Source of the DNA: SURF-21 sp964510515
GTDB lineage: Bacteria; Actinomycetota; Geothermincolia; Geothermincolales; RBG-13-55-18
Length of the DNA: 64,000 nucleotides
Assembly: GCA_964510515.1 (NCBI GenBank)
Contig: CAZEAU010000011.1
Coordinates: 1 to 64,000, forward strand
Direction of reading: 5' to 3'
Shown here: in pieces, positions 36,619 to 45,426 of the stretch
How the letters are laid out: each line of letters starts with the position of its first letter
How positions within the stretch are numbered: the stretch's first letter is position 1
Program-made: the position numbers and the translations under genes
The notes under the pieces: model-generated
Told to the model about the DNA's origin: nothing
Database searches by the model: none
Seen by the model: the letters and a program-made list of their open reading frames with translations, nothing else

Positions 36619-37572
36619 CTACCCCTCTTTCGCGCCCTGGATCGAACGCAGGAAATCGCGGTACACGCACTCCAGGTTGGTGCAGGCGAAGCAGTCCGTG
36701 CTCAGGTAGCGGTCACCGCGGTCGGGCAGGATGACCACGATGCGGCCGGCCTCCATCCCCTCCGCCACCTGCAGGGCGGCATGCACCGCGGCGCCGGAGG
36801 AGATGCCTACGAAGAGGCCCTCGATATTCGCCAGCACGCGCACGGTGTTGAACGCGCACCCGTCCTCGACGTTCAACTTCTCGTCCATGAAGGACGGATC
36901 CAATATGGGGGGCAGGTATTCCTCCAGGTTGCGCAGGCCCTGGATGAGGGAATGCGGATAGGGCTCCACGCCCACGATGTGCAGCTTCGGGTACGCCTCC
37001 CGCAGCCTCCCCCCCACCCCCATGACGGTTCCGCCCGTGCCGATGCCCGCCACCAGGGCATCGATGCCCTCCACCTGCTCGAGTATCTCCGCGCCGGTGC
37101 CCTCGTAATGGGCCCTCACGTTGTCGGGATTGGCGTACTGGTCGGTGTGATAGTATCGCGGGTCGTCCTCCATCTGCTGCGCCGCGGCGATGGCCCCGTT
37201 CATGCCCTCCTCGCTGGGGGTGAGGAGCACCTCCGCCCCGAAAGCCTGCATGACGCGGCGCCGCTCCACGCTCATCGACGCGGGCATGACTATCTTTATG
37301 CGGTACCCCTTGTGGGCGGCCACCATGGAGAGGCCGATGCCGGTATTGCCGCTGGAGGCCTCGACGATGGTCTTGTCGCGGGTCAGCTCGCCCCGCATCT
37401 CCGCGCCCTCTATCATGTATCTGGCGATGCGGTCCTTCACCGAGGAGCAGGGATTGCAGCCCTCCATCTTGGCGAAGATCTCCACGCGCGGGTTGCGCGG
37501 CGTCACCTTGGTCAGCCGTACCACCGGCGTATGGCCTATGAGGTCCAGCGCCCCGCCCGTTGCCTCCATCAT
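36619..37572 (-). CDS. Cysteine synthase / cystathionine beta-synthase family PLP enzyme
   Basis: A 317-residue fold-type II PLP enzyme. The PLP lysine lies in CSSVKDRIARY (Lys46), with the SSGNTGIGLSMV substrate loop and the GTGGTVMGVGG phosphate loop. It would replace the acetyl or phosphate group of an activated serine with sulfide. The C-terminus ends in STDCFACTNLECVYR, an extra cysteine cluster not in standard CysK. CysK against CysM cannot be settled. GGAGCGGAG precedes the ATG pair. Confidence 0.88.
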   Translation of the reverse strand: MMEATGGALDLIGHTPVVRLTKVTPRNPRVEIFAKMEGCNPCSSVKDRIARYMIEGAEMRGELTRDKTIVEASSGNTGIGLSMVAAHKGYRIKIVMPASMSVERRRVMQAFGAEVLLTPSEEGMNGAIAAAQQMEDDPRYYHTDQYANPDNVRAHYEGTGAEILEQVEGIDALVAGIGTGGTVMGVGGRLREAYPKLHIVGVEPYPHSLIQGLRNLEEYLPPILDPSFMDEKLNVEDGCAFNTVRVLANIEGLFVGISSGAAVHAALQVAEGMEAGRIVVILPDRGDRYLSTDCFACTNLECVYRDFLRSIQGAKEG

Positions 37573-37764
37573 CTCCGCTCCACGATATGCGCTCCCGTCC
37601 TCCGCCCTTGCGCTTCCCCACAAGCGGCCCTCAGAGATTATATCTCAAGAGCGTGGCGGCGAACAGGAAGGGAAGGGGGCGGGGAGCGCTTGTCGGGGGC
37701 GCATAAGCTGCTATCCTGGTCTTGAGCGCTTGGCCGGGATACGGGGTGCGCGAAGGGGGGTGCC

Positions 37765-38781
37765 GTGGACTATCGGGGCCTGCGCCGCATAGCCGTGCTC
37801 AGCGACTGCCATTTCGGGGACGCCGGGGCGCTGCTGGCGCGGGAAGAACTGGTGGAGCGCCTGCTGGCGGAGCTCGCGTCGCTCCCGGGCCTCGACCTGC
37901 TCGTCCTCCTGGGGGACGTGATGGACCTCTGGAGCGGCGATTTCACCACCGCCGCCGCGGCCGCTTCCCACCTCTTCAGGGGCCTGGCGGCCCGCGGCGT
38001 GGCGCGGGACCACGTCATGGTGCCGGGCAATCACGATTATCACCTCTGGGCCGCCGGCGAGGACCGGCGCTCGCGGAGCCGCGCCGGCTGGGAGGAGGTG
38101 GAAGGGGTGTCCGTGGGCACGGATGCCGACCGCGCGGGCGGGCCGGGGGTCTATCTGGCCGCGGGGCTCCCCCTGTGGACGCACTACCCCCTGCTCTCCG
38201 TCGAGGTGGCGGGGAGGTCGCTGCTGCTCATGCACGGGCATCACCTCGATTTCTTCAGCCCCTCCTTCTGGTGGGCGAAGACGGCGTGGCTGGCGCGCGG
38301 CCTGCTGGGCGGGTCCCGCGGCATCGCGCTCTCCGACATCGACCGCCTGAACAAGCCCTTTTTCGAGCTGCTGACGCAGACCGCCCGCGTGCCCGAACTG
38401 CGCGCCTGGGAGTACCGCTTCTACGCCGTGCTGCGTTTTTTCACCCGCCTGCTGCGCTTCCAGTCCAAGGCGGGCGCCAGCCCGCGCCGCCTGGTCAGCG
38501 TGGAGCAGGCGGGCGGCGAGGTGGAGGAGATGCTGCGCCGCCTCCTGCCCGGCCACATCCCCGACCTCTTCGTCTTCGGGCACACCCACCGCGCGGGTTT
38601 TTCCCGCATCGACGTGGGGGGGAGGCGCCTGCTGGTGGCCAACAGCGGTTGCTGGGTGGAGGGGTCGGGGGAGGAGACCCCCATGACCTACCTGGTCATC
38701 GACGAGCGCGTGCGCTTGCGCCGCCTGGGGGGCGAGGAGGTCGCCGTGGGTTATGGCGGCGCGGAGGAGGAGCGCGCATAG
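37765..38781 (+). CDS. Calcineurin-like metallophosphoesterase, LpxH-like
   Basis: A 338-residue binuclear metallophosphoesterase. The metal motifs appear in order: SDCHFGD, GDVMDLW, GNHDYH, HGHHLD and GHTHRAG. The GDV-D-W and HGHH patterns resemble UDP-2,3-diacylglucosamine hydrolases, but no lipid A genes are seen here, and an actinobacterial host would not normally make lipid A, so the substrate is open. The start is GTG. Confidence 0.82.
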   Translation: MDYRGLRRIAVLSDCHFGDAGALLAREELVERLLAELASLPGLDLLVLLGDVMDLWSGDFTTAAAAASHLFRGLAARGVARDHVMVPGNHDYHLWAAGEDRRSRSRAGWEEVEGVSVGTDADRAGGPGVYLAAGLPLWTHYPLLSVEVAGRSLLLMHGHHLDFFSPSFWWAKTAWLARGLLGGSRGIALSDIDRLNKPFFELLTQTARVPELRAWEYRFYAVLRFFTRLLRFQSKAGASPRRLVSVEQAGGEVEEMLRRLLPGHIPDLFVFGHTHRAGFSRIDVGGRRLLVANSGCWVEGSGEETPMTYLVIDERVRLRRLGGEEVAVGYGGAEEERA

Positions 38782-38811
38782 CGGGAAGCGCCGCGCCCGC
38801 CGCGGACACGC

Positions 38812-39828
38812 TCATATCCCGAAGCGGTGGGAGGCCTCCTTCATGATGCGCAGGTTGCGGAAGGGGGCCTCCAGCCCGAGGCCGCAGGGCGGGGAGATGA
38901 TGGCGGCGCCGCTCCTCATCGCCAGCAAGGTCTCCTCCAGGACCATCTCCGGCGGGAAGTGGTTGACCAGGGAGGCGGGCACCGTCCCCACGATCGGTTT
39001 GCGCAATATGTCGCGGGCTTCTCCCGGGTGCACCTCCGCATCGAAGGAATAGGCGTCCACGTTTGTCTCCCGGCACAACCTCACCTGCTCCATGCGCCCG
39101 CCGCACACGTGCAGGATGACCCGGGCGCCGCCGAGATGGGCGTAGCGGCTTAACTCGTTGAAATAGGGCAGCACGTTGTGAAAGAGGTCGAACCCCACGT
39201 GGGAGCCGACCCTTGCCGCCGGCTCGTGTATCATGATGATGCCGGCGCCCCTCTCCACCAGGGCCTCGGCATAGGCACAGAGGAATGAGACCAGCCCCTC
39301 CAGCAGGCGGTTTAAAAACCCCGGGTCGCGCCTCGCCAGTTCGATCATGGCGGAGGGGCGGATGAGGGAGGCCGACAGCGTGGCCGGCCCGACCATGTTG
39401 CCGATGATGGGGATGCCCGGGCGCATGTCGCGCAGGAGCTCGACGGAGCGCAGCACCTGGGGAACCCGTCCGCGTTGCAGCGGTGAGGGGAGGGCGTCGG
39501 CGATGATGTCGCCTGCGGCGGCGGCGGGGAAGGCGATGATGCGCGGGAGGGTGGTGTTGTCCCCGACATCGACCCTGGCTCCCAGCACCTCCGCCTCCAC
39601 CGTGAGGCACAGCGGCACCCCGACGTTGTCGAAGCCCCCCATATCGTAAGCCGCCGCGGCCAGCTCGGCCATCATCATGCCGCTGTAGTGGGCGGCGGGA
39701 AGGGGGATGCCGAAACGGTCGAGCACGGCGCGGGTGACCACGTTGATCGGCCCCCCGGGGCCGATCACCGGCAAGCGGGGGGTCTCCTCCCCCGCCAGGG
39801 CGGCCATGAGCATATCCTGCCGCTTCAA
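38812..39828 (-). CDS. Uroporphyrinogen decarboxylase-family methyltransferase (MtaA-like)
   Basis: A 338-residue UroD-fold protein. It keeps the zinc motif of methylcobamide:thiol methyltransferases, HVCGG then a distant C in SPPCGLGLE, rather than the Arg/Asp residues of true HemE, so I infer corrinoid-dependent methyl transfer of the MtaA/CmuA type. No corrinoid protein lies in the window. The start is TTG, with GAGAGGA upstream; a much longer in-frame start adds low-complexity residues. It is divergent from the LUD gene. Confidence 0.82.
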   Translation of the reverse strand: MKRQDMLMAALAGEETPRLPVIGPGGPINVVTRAVLDRFGIPLPAAHYSGMMMAELAAAAYDMGGFDNVGVPLCLTVEAEVLGARVDVGDNTTLPRIIAFPAAAAGDIIADALPSPLQRGRVPQVLRSVELLRDMRPGIPIIGNMVGPATLSASLIRPSAMIELARRDPGFLNRLLEGLVSFLCAYAEALVERGAGIIMIHEPAARVGSHVGFDLFHNVLPYFNELSRYAHLGGARVILHVCGGRMEQVRLCRETNVDAYSFDAEVHPGEARDILRKPIVGTVPASLVNHFPPEMVLEETLLAMRSGAAIISPPCGLGLEAPFRNLRIMKEASHRFGI

Positions 39829-40064
39829 GTTGTCCTCTCCCGCCGTCGTCCCCGGGTGCTGCGCCCCGGACCTTCCTCGCTCATAACAGTTATCGGCGCG
39901 ATGCCGCGCAAGTAAAGGCCCGCGCCGGGGCGCGGGTGGTCGCGAACCCTGAGGCGCGGCGTGCCGCTGGCCCCGGGCTCCGCGAGACAGCATAATGAGA
40001 GGTATGTCGCCGGTCGCGGTCCGCGGGGAAGCGCCGCATACCGGAAATCCCGAAAGGAGGAGGC

Positions 40065-40718
40065 ATGAGCTATTCACATCTGGGCGAGGTACGGCAGGAC
40101 TATATCCGGGCCCGCTGCGCCACCGCGGTGAAGGCCCTTGCGAAGCGGGAATTCGACGCGCGTTTTTTCCCCTCGCGCGAGGAGGCGGTGCGGGCGGTGC
40201 TGGAGGCGGTGCCCGCCTCGGACGCCGTGGGCTGCGGCGGCTCCTGGACCGTGCGCCAGATCGGCCTGCTGGACGCCCTGCGCGAGCGCGGCGGCCGCGT
40301 GCTCGTGCACGAGCCGGACATGGATTTCGCCGAGGCCGCGCGTGTGCGCAGGGAAGCATTGCTGTGCCCGGTGTATGTCGCCAGCTCCAACGCCATCACC
40401 CTGCGCGGAGAGCTGGTCAACACCGACGGCATGGGCAACCGCGTGGCGGGGATGTGCTACGGCCCCGCCACGGTCATCGTCGTGGCCGGGTACAATAAGC
40501 TGGTGCCCGACCTAGACGCCGCCCTGGAGCGCATCCGCGAGGTGGCGGCCCCCCTCAATGCCATGCGCTACCGCGCGCAGGTCCCCTGCGTGGAGAGGGG
40601 AACCTGCAGCGAGTGCGCCGTGCCCGCCGGCATCTGCCGCATCACCACCATCATCCGCCAGCGCCCCATGACCACCGATTTCAAGGTCTTCCTCGTCGGC
40701 GAGAGCCTGGGGTTCTAG
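40065..40718 (+). CDS. LUD-domain protein (LutC/YkgG family)
   Basis: A 217-residue LUD domain protein (DUF162), the fold of LutC in lactate oxidation. The N-terminal helix pair precedes VGCGGSWTVRQIGLLDALRE and the central segment SNAITLRGELVNTDGMGNR, both family signatures. The C-terminus adds CVERGTCSECAVPAGICRI, a possible metal-binding cluster absent from plain LutC. Strong AAGGAGGAGG. No LutA/LutB partner is nearby. Confidence 0.85.
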   Translation: MSYSHLGEVRQDYIRARCATAVKALAKREFDARFFPSREEAVRAVLEAVPASDAVGCGGSWTVRQIGLLDALRERGGRVLVHEPDMDFAEAARVRREALLCPVYVASSNAITLRGELVNTDGMGNRVAGMCYGPATVIVVAGYNKLVPDLDAALERIREVAAPLNAMRYRAQVPCVERGTCSECAVPAGICRITTIIRQRPMTTDFKVFLVGESLGF

Positions 40719-40733
40719 GCGCCCGACCGCCGC

Positions 40734-42320
40734 CTAAAGGCCGTTGATCTCGCGCATGAGCTCGTAAGCGGGCGTGAAGAGGCCCGAGGAGGTCTGCACC
40801 GGAACTCCCAGTACCTGGTAAGAGGCGGTATGCGGCTCGTACTCGGGCCACGGCGGCAGGCCCGCCACGTTGGGGTCGCCGCCGCGGGCGAAAGCGGTCC
40901 AGTAATCCATCATGGTGCGGGAGAGCGCGTGGTCCTCCTCCTCGACCCCCTGTATCCCCACCTTCTCCAGGGTGCCGAAGACGTACATTATCTCCAGGCC
41001 GTGGAACACGCCCAGGTGCTCGCTGCGCGGGTCCCGGGGGGCGCGGTCGAAATAATAGAGATAGGCGGGGGCCCCCGCGTCCGCCGTGCTCTGCAGGGTC
41101 AGGCGCGCCGAGGCGGCGAAGCCCAGCTCGGTCACCAGCCTCTGCATGGCCGCCGCGACCTCGGCGTCCGAGGCGGCGGGGAAGAGGTCCTCCACCTTGG
41201 CTGCGTGCTCTCCATAGAGGTATTTGAGCATCAGGAGGGCCTGGTCCAGGGTGAAGTCGGGGAGGAAGATGGTGCCCTCGTCGGCGTTTATCCCCGTGAG
41301 CAGGGGCACGGGGTGCTGCCTTCCCGCGGCGAGCACCTCGCTGGGCCTCTCGGGGATGAGGCGGCCGTCGATGCTGGGGCCGAAACTGATGGGGCTGAAG
41401 AACTCGTTGCCCCCCGCGGATATCTCCACCAGGGTCTGCGCGGGGACGGCGCGCAGGGCGGCCAGCTCGTCTTCCGCGCCGGCTGTCCCCAGCTCCCTGG
41501 CTATCCTCTCGCCCGTCCTCTCCGCCTCCTGCAGGGTGGGGACGCGGTTGATGGGGAGCCCGAGGTCGAGCAGGGGCCCGCTCTGCACGATGGCACGGTG
41601 GAAGAGCCCCTCGGCCGGGGGGCTGCACATGAGGTTGAGGATGCTCATGCCGCCCGCCGATTCCCCGAAGACGGTGACCTCGTCCGGGTCGCCCCCGAAG
41701 GCCGCGATGTTGTCCCGCACCCACTCGAGCGCCGCCACCTGGTCCAGCAGGCCGTAATTGCCGGAAGCCCGGTGGGGGGATTCCGCGCTGAGCAGGGGAT
41801 GGGCCATGAAGCCCAACGCGCCCAGGCGGTAATTGGTGGTCACCACGACCATGCCCCGGCTGGAGAGGTTGCGGCCGTCGTAGATGGGGAGCGAGGCGGC
41901 GCCGCTCACGTAGGCCCCGCCGTGTATCCACACCATCACCGGCAATTTCTCCCCCGGGCTCGCGGCCGGCGTCCACACGTTGAGGTAGAGGCAGTCCTCG
42001 CTGGTCTCGCCGACGTCCAGCAGGCCCGTCCAGTCGTCCCCGGGCTGCGGGCAGGCGGGGGCGAACTCGCGGCAGGCCAAGACCTCTTTCCAGGGCTCCA
42101 CCGGCTGCGGCTCCCTCCAGCGCAGCTCGCCCACGGGTGGCGCGGCGAAGGGTATGCCCTTATAGCTCCAGATGCCCTCCTCCTCCACGCCGCTGATGGG
42201 CCCACTGCGCAGCCGTGGCATCTCCAGGGTCGACTCCGCGCCGCCGCATCCCAAGCCGGGCAGCGCCAGCGCCGCCACAAGGCACAGGGCCGCCATCGCC
42301 GTCATCATGCGTCTGGACAT
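40734..42320 (-). CDS. Type B carboxylesterase, lipoprotein
   Basis: A 528-residue alpha/beta hydrolase of the cholinesterase/type B esterase family. The catalytic Ser is in GESAGG, the oxyanion loop in WIHGGAYVSG, and the His in VFHGLEIMYVFG. The signal peptide ends in a lipobox (LPGLGC), so the enzyme is anchored on the outer membrane face of the cell membrane. Start ATG after AGGGGGTGTG. The ester substrate is unknown. It converges on the LUD gene. Confidence 0.9.
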   Translation of the reverse strand: MSRRMMTAMAALCLVAALALPGLGCGGAESTLEMPRLRSGPISGVEEEGIWSYKGIPFAAPPVGELRWREPQPVEPWKEVLACREFAPACPQPGDDWTGLLDVGETSEDCLYLNVWTPAASPGEKLPVMVWIHGGAYVSGAASLPIYDGRNLSSRGMVVVTTNYRLGALGFMAHPLLSAESPHRASGNYGLLDQVAALEWVRDNIAAFGGDPDEVTVFGESAGGMSILNLMCSPPAEGLFHRAIVQSGPLLDLGLPINRVPTLQEAERTGERIARELGTAGAEDELAALRAVPAQTLVEISAGGNEFFSPISFGPSIDGRLIPERPSEVLAAGRQHPVPLLTGINADEGTIFLPDFTLDQALLMLKYLYGEHAAKVEDLFPAASDAEVAAAMQRLVTELGFAASARLTLQSTADAGAPAYLYYFDRAPRDPRSEHLGVFHGLEIMYVFGTLEKVGIQGVEEEDHALSRTMMDYWTAFARGGDPNVAGLPPWPEYEPHTASYQVLGVPVQTSSGLFTPAYELMREINGL

Positions 42321-42453
42321 GTTCACACCCCCTGCTCCGTTACCGCTACCCCAAGCCGGCCTTTCCATTATAGCCCAGCCGCCGCCGCGGCACGACAAGG
42401 GGGGCGGCGCGCGGCCTCGCCGCCCGAGGCAGGAAAAGTGGCCGCGCGTATGC

Positions 42454-42538
42454 TATAATCTACGGCGACGGTATGTCAGGCGACTTAACGGTGTTTAAGT
42501 CGGCACCCAGCCGCGTGGTGGCTGGGTTTTTCTTTTCG
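42454..42538 (+). promoter_or_regulatory. pabA leader: promoter -10, hairpin and intrinsic terminator
   Basis: TATAAT (42454-42459) is followed by a perfect 8-bp hairpin CGACTTAA-CGGTGT-TTAAGTCG (42481-42502). Directly after it is an intrinsic terminator, ACCCAGCC-GCGTGGT-GGCTGGGT plus TTTTCTTTT (42505-42536). A terminator between promoter and pabA implies attenuation. The loop GGTG (42490-42493) could pair with CACC (42504-42507) at the terminator base. I cannot match it to a known riboswitch class. Confidence 0.7.
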
Positions 42539-42557
42539 CTTGACCGGGGGTGATGAA

Positions 42558-43136
42558 GTGGCGGGCAGAATACTCGTCATCGACAACTACGATTCCTTCA
42601 CCTACAACCTGGTACAGTCCCTGGGCGGGCTGGGGGCGGAGCTGGCGGTCTTCCGCAACGACCGCACCAGCCTGAAGGAGGTCCAGGAGGTGGACCCGGC
42701 GGGGATCGTCATCTCGCCCGGGCCCGGGGCGCCGCGTGATGCCGGGCTGTCCGAGTACATCATCCGTGAGTTCGCCCCCCGCCTGCCGGTGCTGGGGGTA
42801 TGCCTCGGACATCAGTGCATCGGCGAGGTCTACGGCGGCCGGGTGGGCCGCGCCCCCTGCGTCATGCACGGCAAGACTTCCCTCATCACCCACGACGGCC
42901 GCGGCCTCTTCGCCGGCCTGCCCAGCCCCATGCGGGCGGCACGCTATCACTCCCTGGCCATCCTGGAGGAAGGGTTTCCTTCCTGCCTGGAGGTGAGCGC
43001 CCGCAGCGGCGACGGCCTGATCATGGGCGTTCGCCACCGCGAGTTTCCGCTGGAGGGCATACAGTTCCACCCCGAGTCCTTCATGACCCCCGAGGGCCCG
43101 GAGCTGCTCGCCAATTTCCTGGAGGCGTGCTCGTGA
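42558..43136 (+). CDS. pabA: Aminodeoxychorismate synthase glutaminase subunit (PabA/TrpG)
   Basis: A 192-residue class I glutamine amidotransferase that supplies ammonia to PabB for p-aminobenzoate (folate) synthesis. The N-terminal IDNYDSFTYNL, catalytic Cys in GVCLGHQ and the His-Glu pair in QFHPES are present. PabA and TrpG cannot be told apart by sequence; the pabB partner favours folate, although dual use is common. GTG start after GGGGGTGATG. It overlaps pabB by 4 bp (GTGA). Confidence 0.92.
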   Translation: MAGRILVIDNYDSFTYNLVQSLGGLGAELAVFRNDRTSLKEVQEVDPAGIVISPGPGAPRDAGLSEYIIREFAPRLPVLGVCLGHQCIGEVYGGRVGRAPCVMHGKTSLITHDGRGLFAGLPSPMRAARYHSLAILEEGFPSCLEVSARSGDGLIMGVRHREFPLEGIQFHPESFMTPEGPELLANFLEACS

Positions 43137-44539
43137 CCCGGCGCGGGAGCCGGGGGGCTGCGGCGCTGCGGCTGGCGGTCCGCGAGCTGGCGGACGCGCC
43201 GCCCATGGAGGTCATCTTTCACCGCCTCGCCCACACGCCTTACGCCTGCTTCCTGGATTCCAGCCTGGTCATGGAAAGGCTGGGAAGACATTCCTTCATC
43301 GGCTTCGACCCCCATCTCGTGCTCACCGCCCGCGGGCCCGCCTGCCGCTGGTGGAGGCGCGGAGGGAGCACGGACGAGACGCGGGAAAACCCTTTCGCGG
43401 CCCTGCGCCGGGCGCTGGGGGAATACCGCCTGGAGGAAGAGGCCGAGGGCATGCCGCCGTTCCTGGGCGGAGGGATGGGTTATCTCGCCTACGAACTGGG
43501 AAGGCATCTGGAGAGGCTGCCGCAGAGGACCGTGGACGACCTGGGGATGCCCGAGTTGTGCTTCGCCTTCTACGACCGCGTGCTGGCCCACGACCACGCC
43601 GGCGGCAGGACCTGGCTCGCCGCCGTGCACCCCCGGGACCCGGAAGGGGTGCTGGAGGAGGCCGCCCGCCGCCTCGGTGCGGAGCCGCCCCCCTACGCGG
43701 CGCCGCGCGGACCACGCGAGGCGCGCTTCGCCTCCAACTTCAGCCGCGAGGAGTACCTGCGGGCGGTGCGCGAGCTCAAGGAGTACATCTACGCCGGGGA
43801 TATCTATCAGGCCAACCTCTCCCAGCGCTTCCAGGCCGAGCTGCACGAACACCCCTGGATGCTCTACCGCCGCCTGCGCCGCCTCAACGCCGCCCCCTTC
43901 GCCGCCTATTTCAACGCCGCGTGCGGGCAGGTGTGCTCGTCCTCCCCGGAGCGTTTTCTCAAGGGAGAGGGCAGGCGGGTGGAGACCCGCCCCATCAAGG
44001 GCACCCGCCCCCGCTCCGAGCGCCCCGGCGAGGACCGCGCCCTGGCGGAGGAACTGCTGGCCAGCCCCAAAGACCGCGCCGAGCTCTCCATGATCGTGGA
44101 CCTGGTGCGCAACGACCTGGGGCGGGTATGCGAGTACGGCAGCGTGGAGGTGGAGGAGCACGCGGTTATCGAGCATTACGCCACCGTGCACCACCTCGTC
44201 TCCACCGTGGCGGGAACGCTCCACCCCGGCCGCGATATGGTGGACCTGCTCAAGGGGAGCTTCCCCGGTGGCTCCATCACCGGGGCCCCCAAGATACGCT
44301 CCATGGAGATAATCGACGAACTGGAGCCGACGGCGCGCAGCGTGTACACGGGCAGCATCGGTTACCTGGGATATAATGGCAAGTTCGACCTCAACATCGC
44401 CATCCGCACCGTCATCTGCAGGGGACACAGCGCTTATTTCCAGGTGGGAGGGGGCATCGTGGCCGACTCCGTGGCCGAGGAGGAGTATCAGGAGACCCTG
44501 GATAAAGGGAAGGCTATCTTCGCCGCCCTCTCCGGCTGA
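43133..44539 (+). CDS. pabB: Aminodeoxychorismate synthase component I (PabB)
   Basis: A 468-residue chorismate-utilising enzyme. The active-site motif is RPIKGTRPR, the Lys form characteristic of PabB; TrpE has PIAGT. Other family stretches are SMIVDLVRNDLG, HHLVSTVAG and GGSITGAPK. It converts chorismate and ammonia to 4-amino-4-deoxychorismate. GTG start, translationally coupled to pabA. Confidence 0.93.
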   Translation: MTRRGSRGAAALRLAVRELADAPPMEVIFHRLAHTPYACFLDSSLVMERLGRHSFIGFDPHLVLTARGPACRWWRRGGSTDETRENPFAALRRALGEYRLEEEAEGMPPFLGGGMGYLAYELGRHLERLPQRTVDDLGMPELCFAFYDRVLAHDHAGGRTWLAAVHPRDPEGVLEEAARRLGAEPPPYAAPRGPREARFASNFSREEYLRAVRELKEYIYAGDIYQANLSQRFQAELHEHPWMLYRRLRRLNAAPFAAYFNAACGQVCSSSPERFLKGEGRRVETRPIKGTRPRSERPGEDRALAEELLASPKDRAELSMIVDLVRNDLGRVCEYGSVEVEEHAVIEHYATVHHLVSTVAGTLHPGRDMVDLLKGSFPGGSITGAPKIRSMEIIDELEPTARSVYTGSIGYLGYNGKFDLNIAIRTVICRGHSAYFQVGGGIVADSVAEEEYQETLDKGKAIFAALSG

Positions 44540-44661
44540 CGCCCCCGGCCCCCGTCGGCCGCCGGCCTTTCCGCATCGCGCCGTCGCTCACCGTGCGGGG
44601 ACGCGGGGCGTGCCCGTCCATGGGCCCGCCGCTTTCGCCCCGCGGGATCGCTTCCCGCGCC

Positions 44662-45426
44662 TCAGATGTCGCGCCTCTCGAAGAGATAGGCGGAGGCCCA
44701 GATGAGCGCGACGATGAGCGCGGCGGCGACCAGCATGGAGGGCAGCGCCTCCGCGAGGCCCGCCTCGCTCAGGGCGATGGCCCTTGCCGCTTCCGCCAGA
44801 TAGGAGGGGCCGAAACGCTTGATGGCGGAGAGGAAGCCGGGAGGCAGGGTGAGGAGGAGAAAGCTGAGGAAGGCTAGCCCGCCCGCCGCGGCGGAACTCC
44901 CGGCGATCACGCTCCAGAAGACGGTGAGGGAGAGCACGAAGCATATGAGCACGGCCGTGGGGATGATGGAGAGGGCCGCGCCCCCCGGCGGGAAGTACTC
45001 GAAGAGCCACACCGTGCAGGCGTAGAAGACCGCGGTCGCCAGCGCCAGGGAGGCGATGAGCGCCGCGCCGTGAACCATAAGCTTGCAGGCGAGCAGCTCG
45101 CGCCTGCGCACCGGCTTGGAGAGCACCATGGGCAGCAGCCCCCGTGACCTCTCTCCCGCTATGCTGTCCATGGCCAGGAGGATGACGAGCAGCGCGCCCA
45201 TCTGCACGATATAGCCGAAGTACTGCGCCGCCGCGTCGGCCGCCGTCGGCTGCTGCATGATGATCTCGAACTGCTCGGTTTTGGGGACGAGGCTCGGAAG
45301 GTTCTTGGTGATGAGGGGGGCGGTGATGGCGAAGACGAGGAAGAGGGCCAGCGCCACCCACAGGCGATAGGTCCTGTATTGCTCGCGCGCCTCCTTGCGC
45401 AGAAGAGCCGGCATCGCGTCACCCAT
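44662..45426 (-). CDS. ABC-2 type transporter permease
   Basis: A 254-residue membrane protein with six or more helices and a C-terminal basic end. The pattern of an early cytoplasmic RKEAREQYRTYR segment followed by helices and a middle GERSRGLLPMVLSKPVRR loop is typical of ABC-2 permeases of the NatB/exporter type. It overlaps the ATPase gene by 8 bp. The substrate is unknown. Confidence 0.85.
   Translation of the reverse strand: MGDAMPALLRKEAREQYRTYRLWVALALFLVFAITAPLITKNLPSLVPKTEQFEIIMQQPTAADAAAQYFGYIVQMGALLVILLAMDSIAGERSRGLLPMVLSKPVRRRELLACKLMVHGAALIASLALATAVFYACTVWLFEYFPPGGAALSIIPTAVLICFVLSLTVFWSVIAGSSAAAGGLAFLSFLLLTLPPGFLSAIKRFGPSYLAEAARAIALSEAGLAEALPSMLVAAALIVALIWASAYLFERRDI

Noticed and set aside
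42474..42554. A 26-codon leader reading frame with three Phe codons before pabA
   Set aside because: The Phe codons are just the U tract of the terminator read as codons, and there is no ribosome site. A leader-peptide attenuator is not supported.
42320..42557. Known riboswitch (fluoride, preQ1, THF, ZTP, guanidine) before pabA
   Set aside because: None of the conserved cores is present by eye; only hairpins and a terminator are supported.
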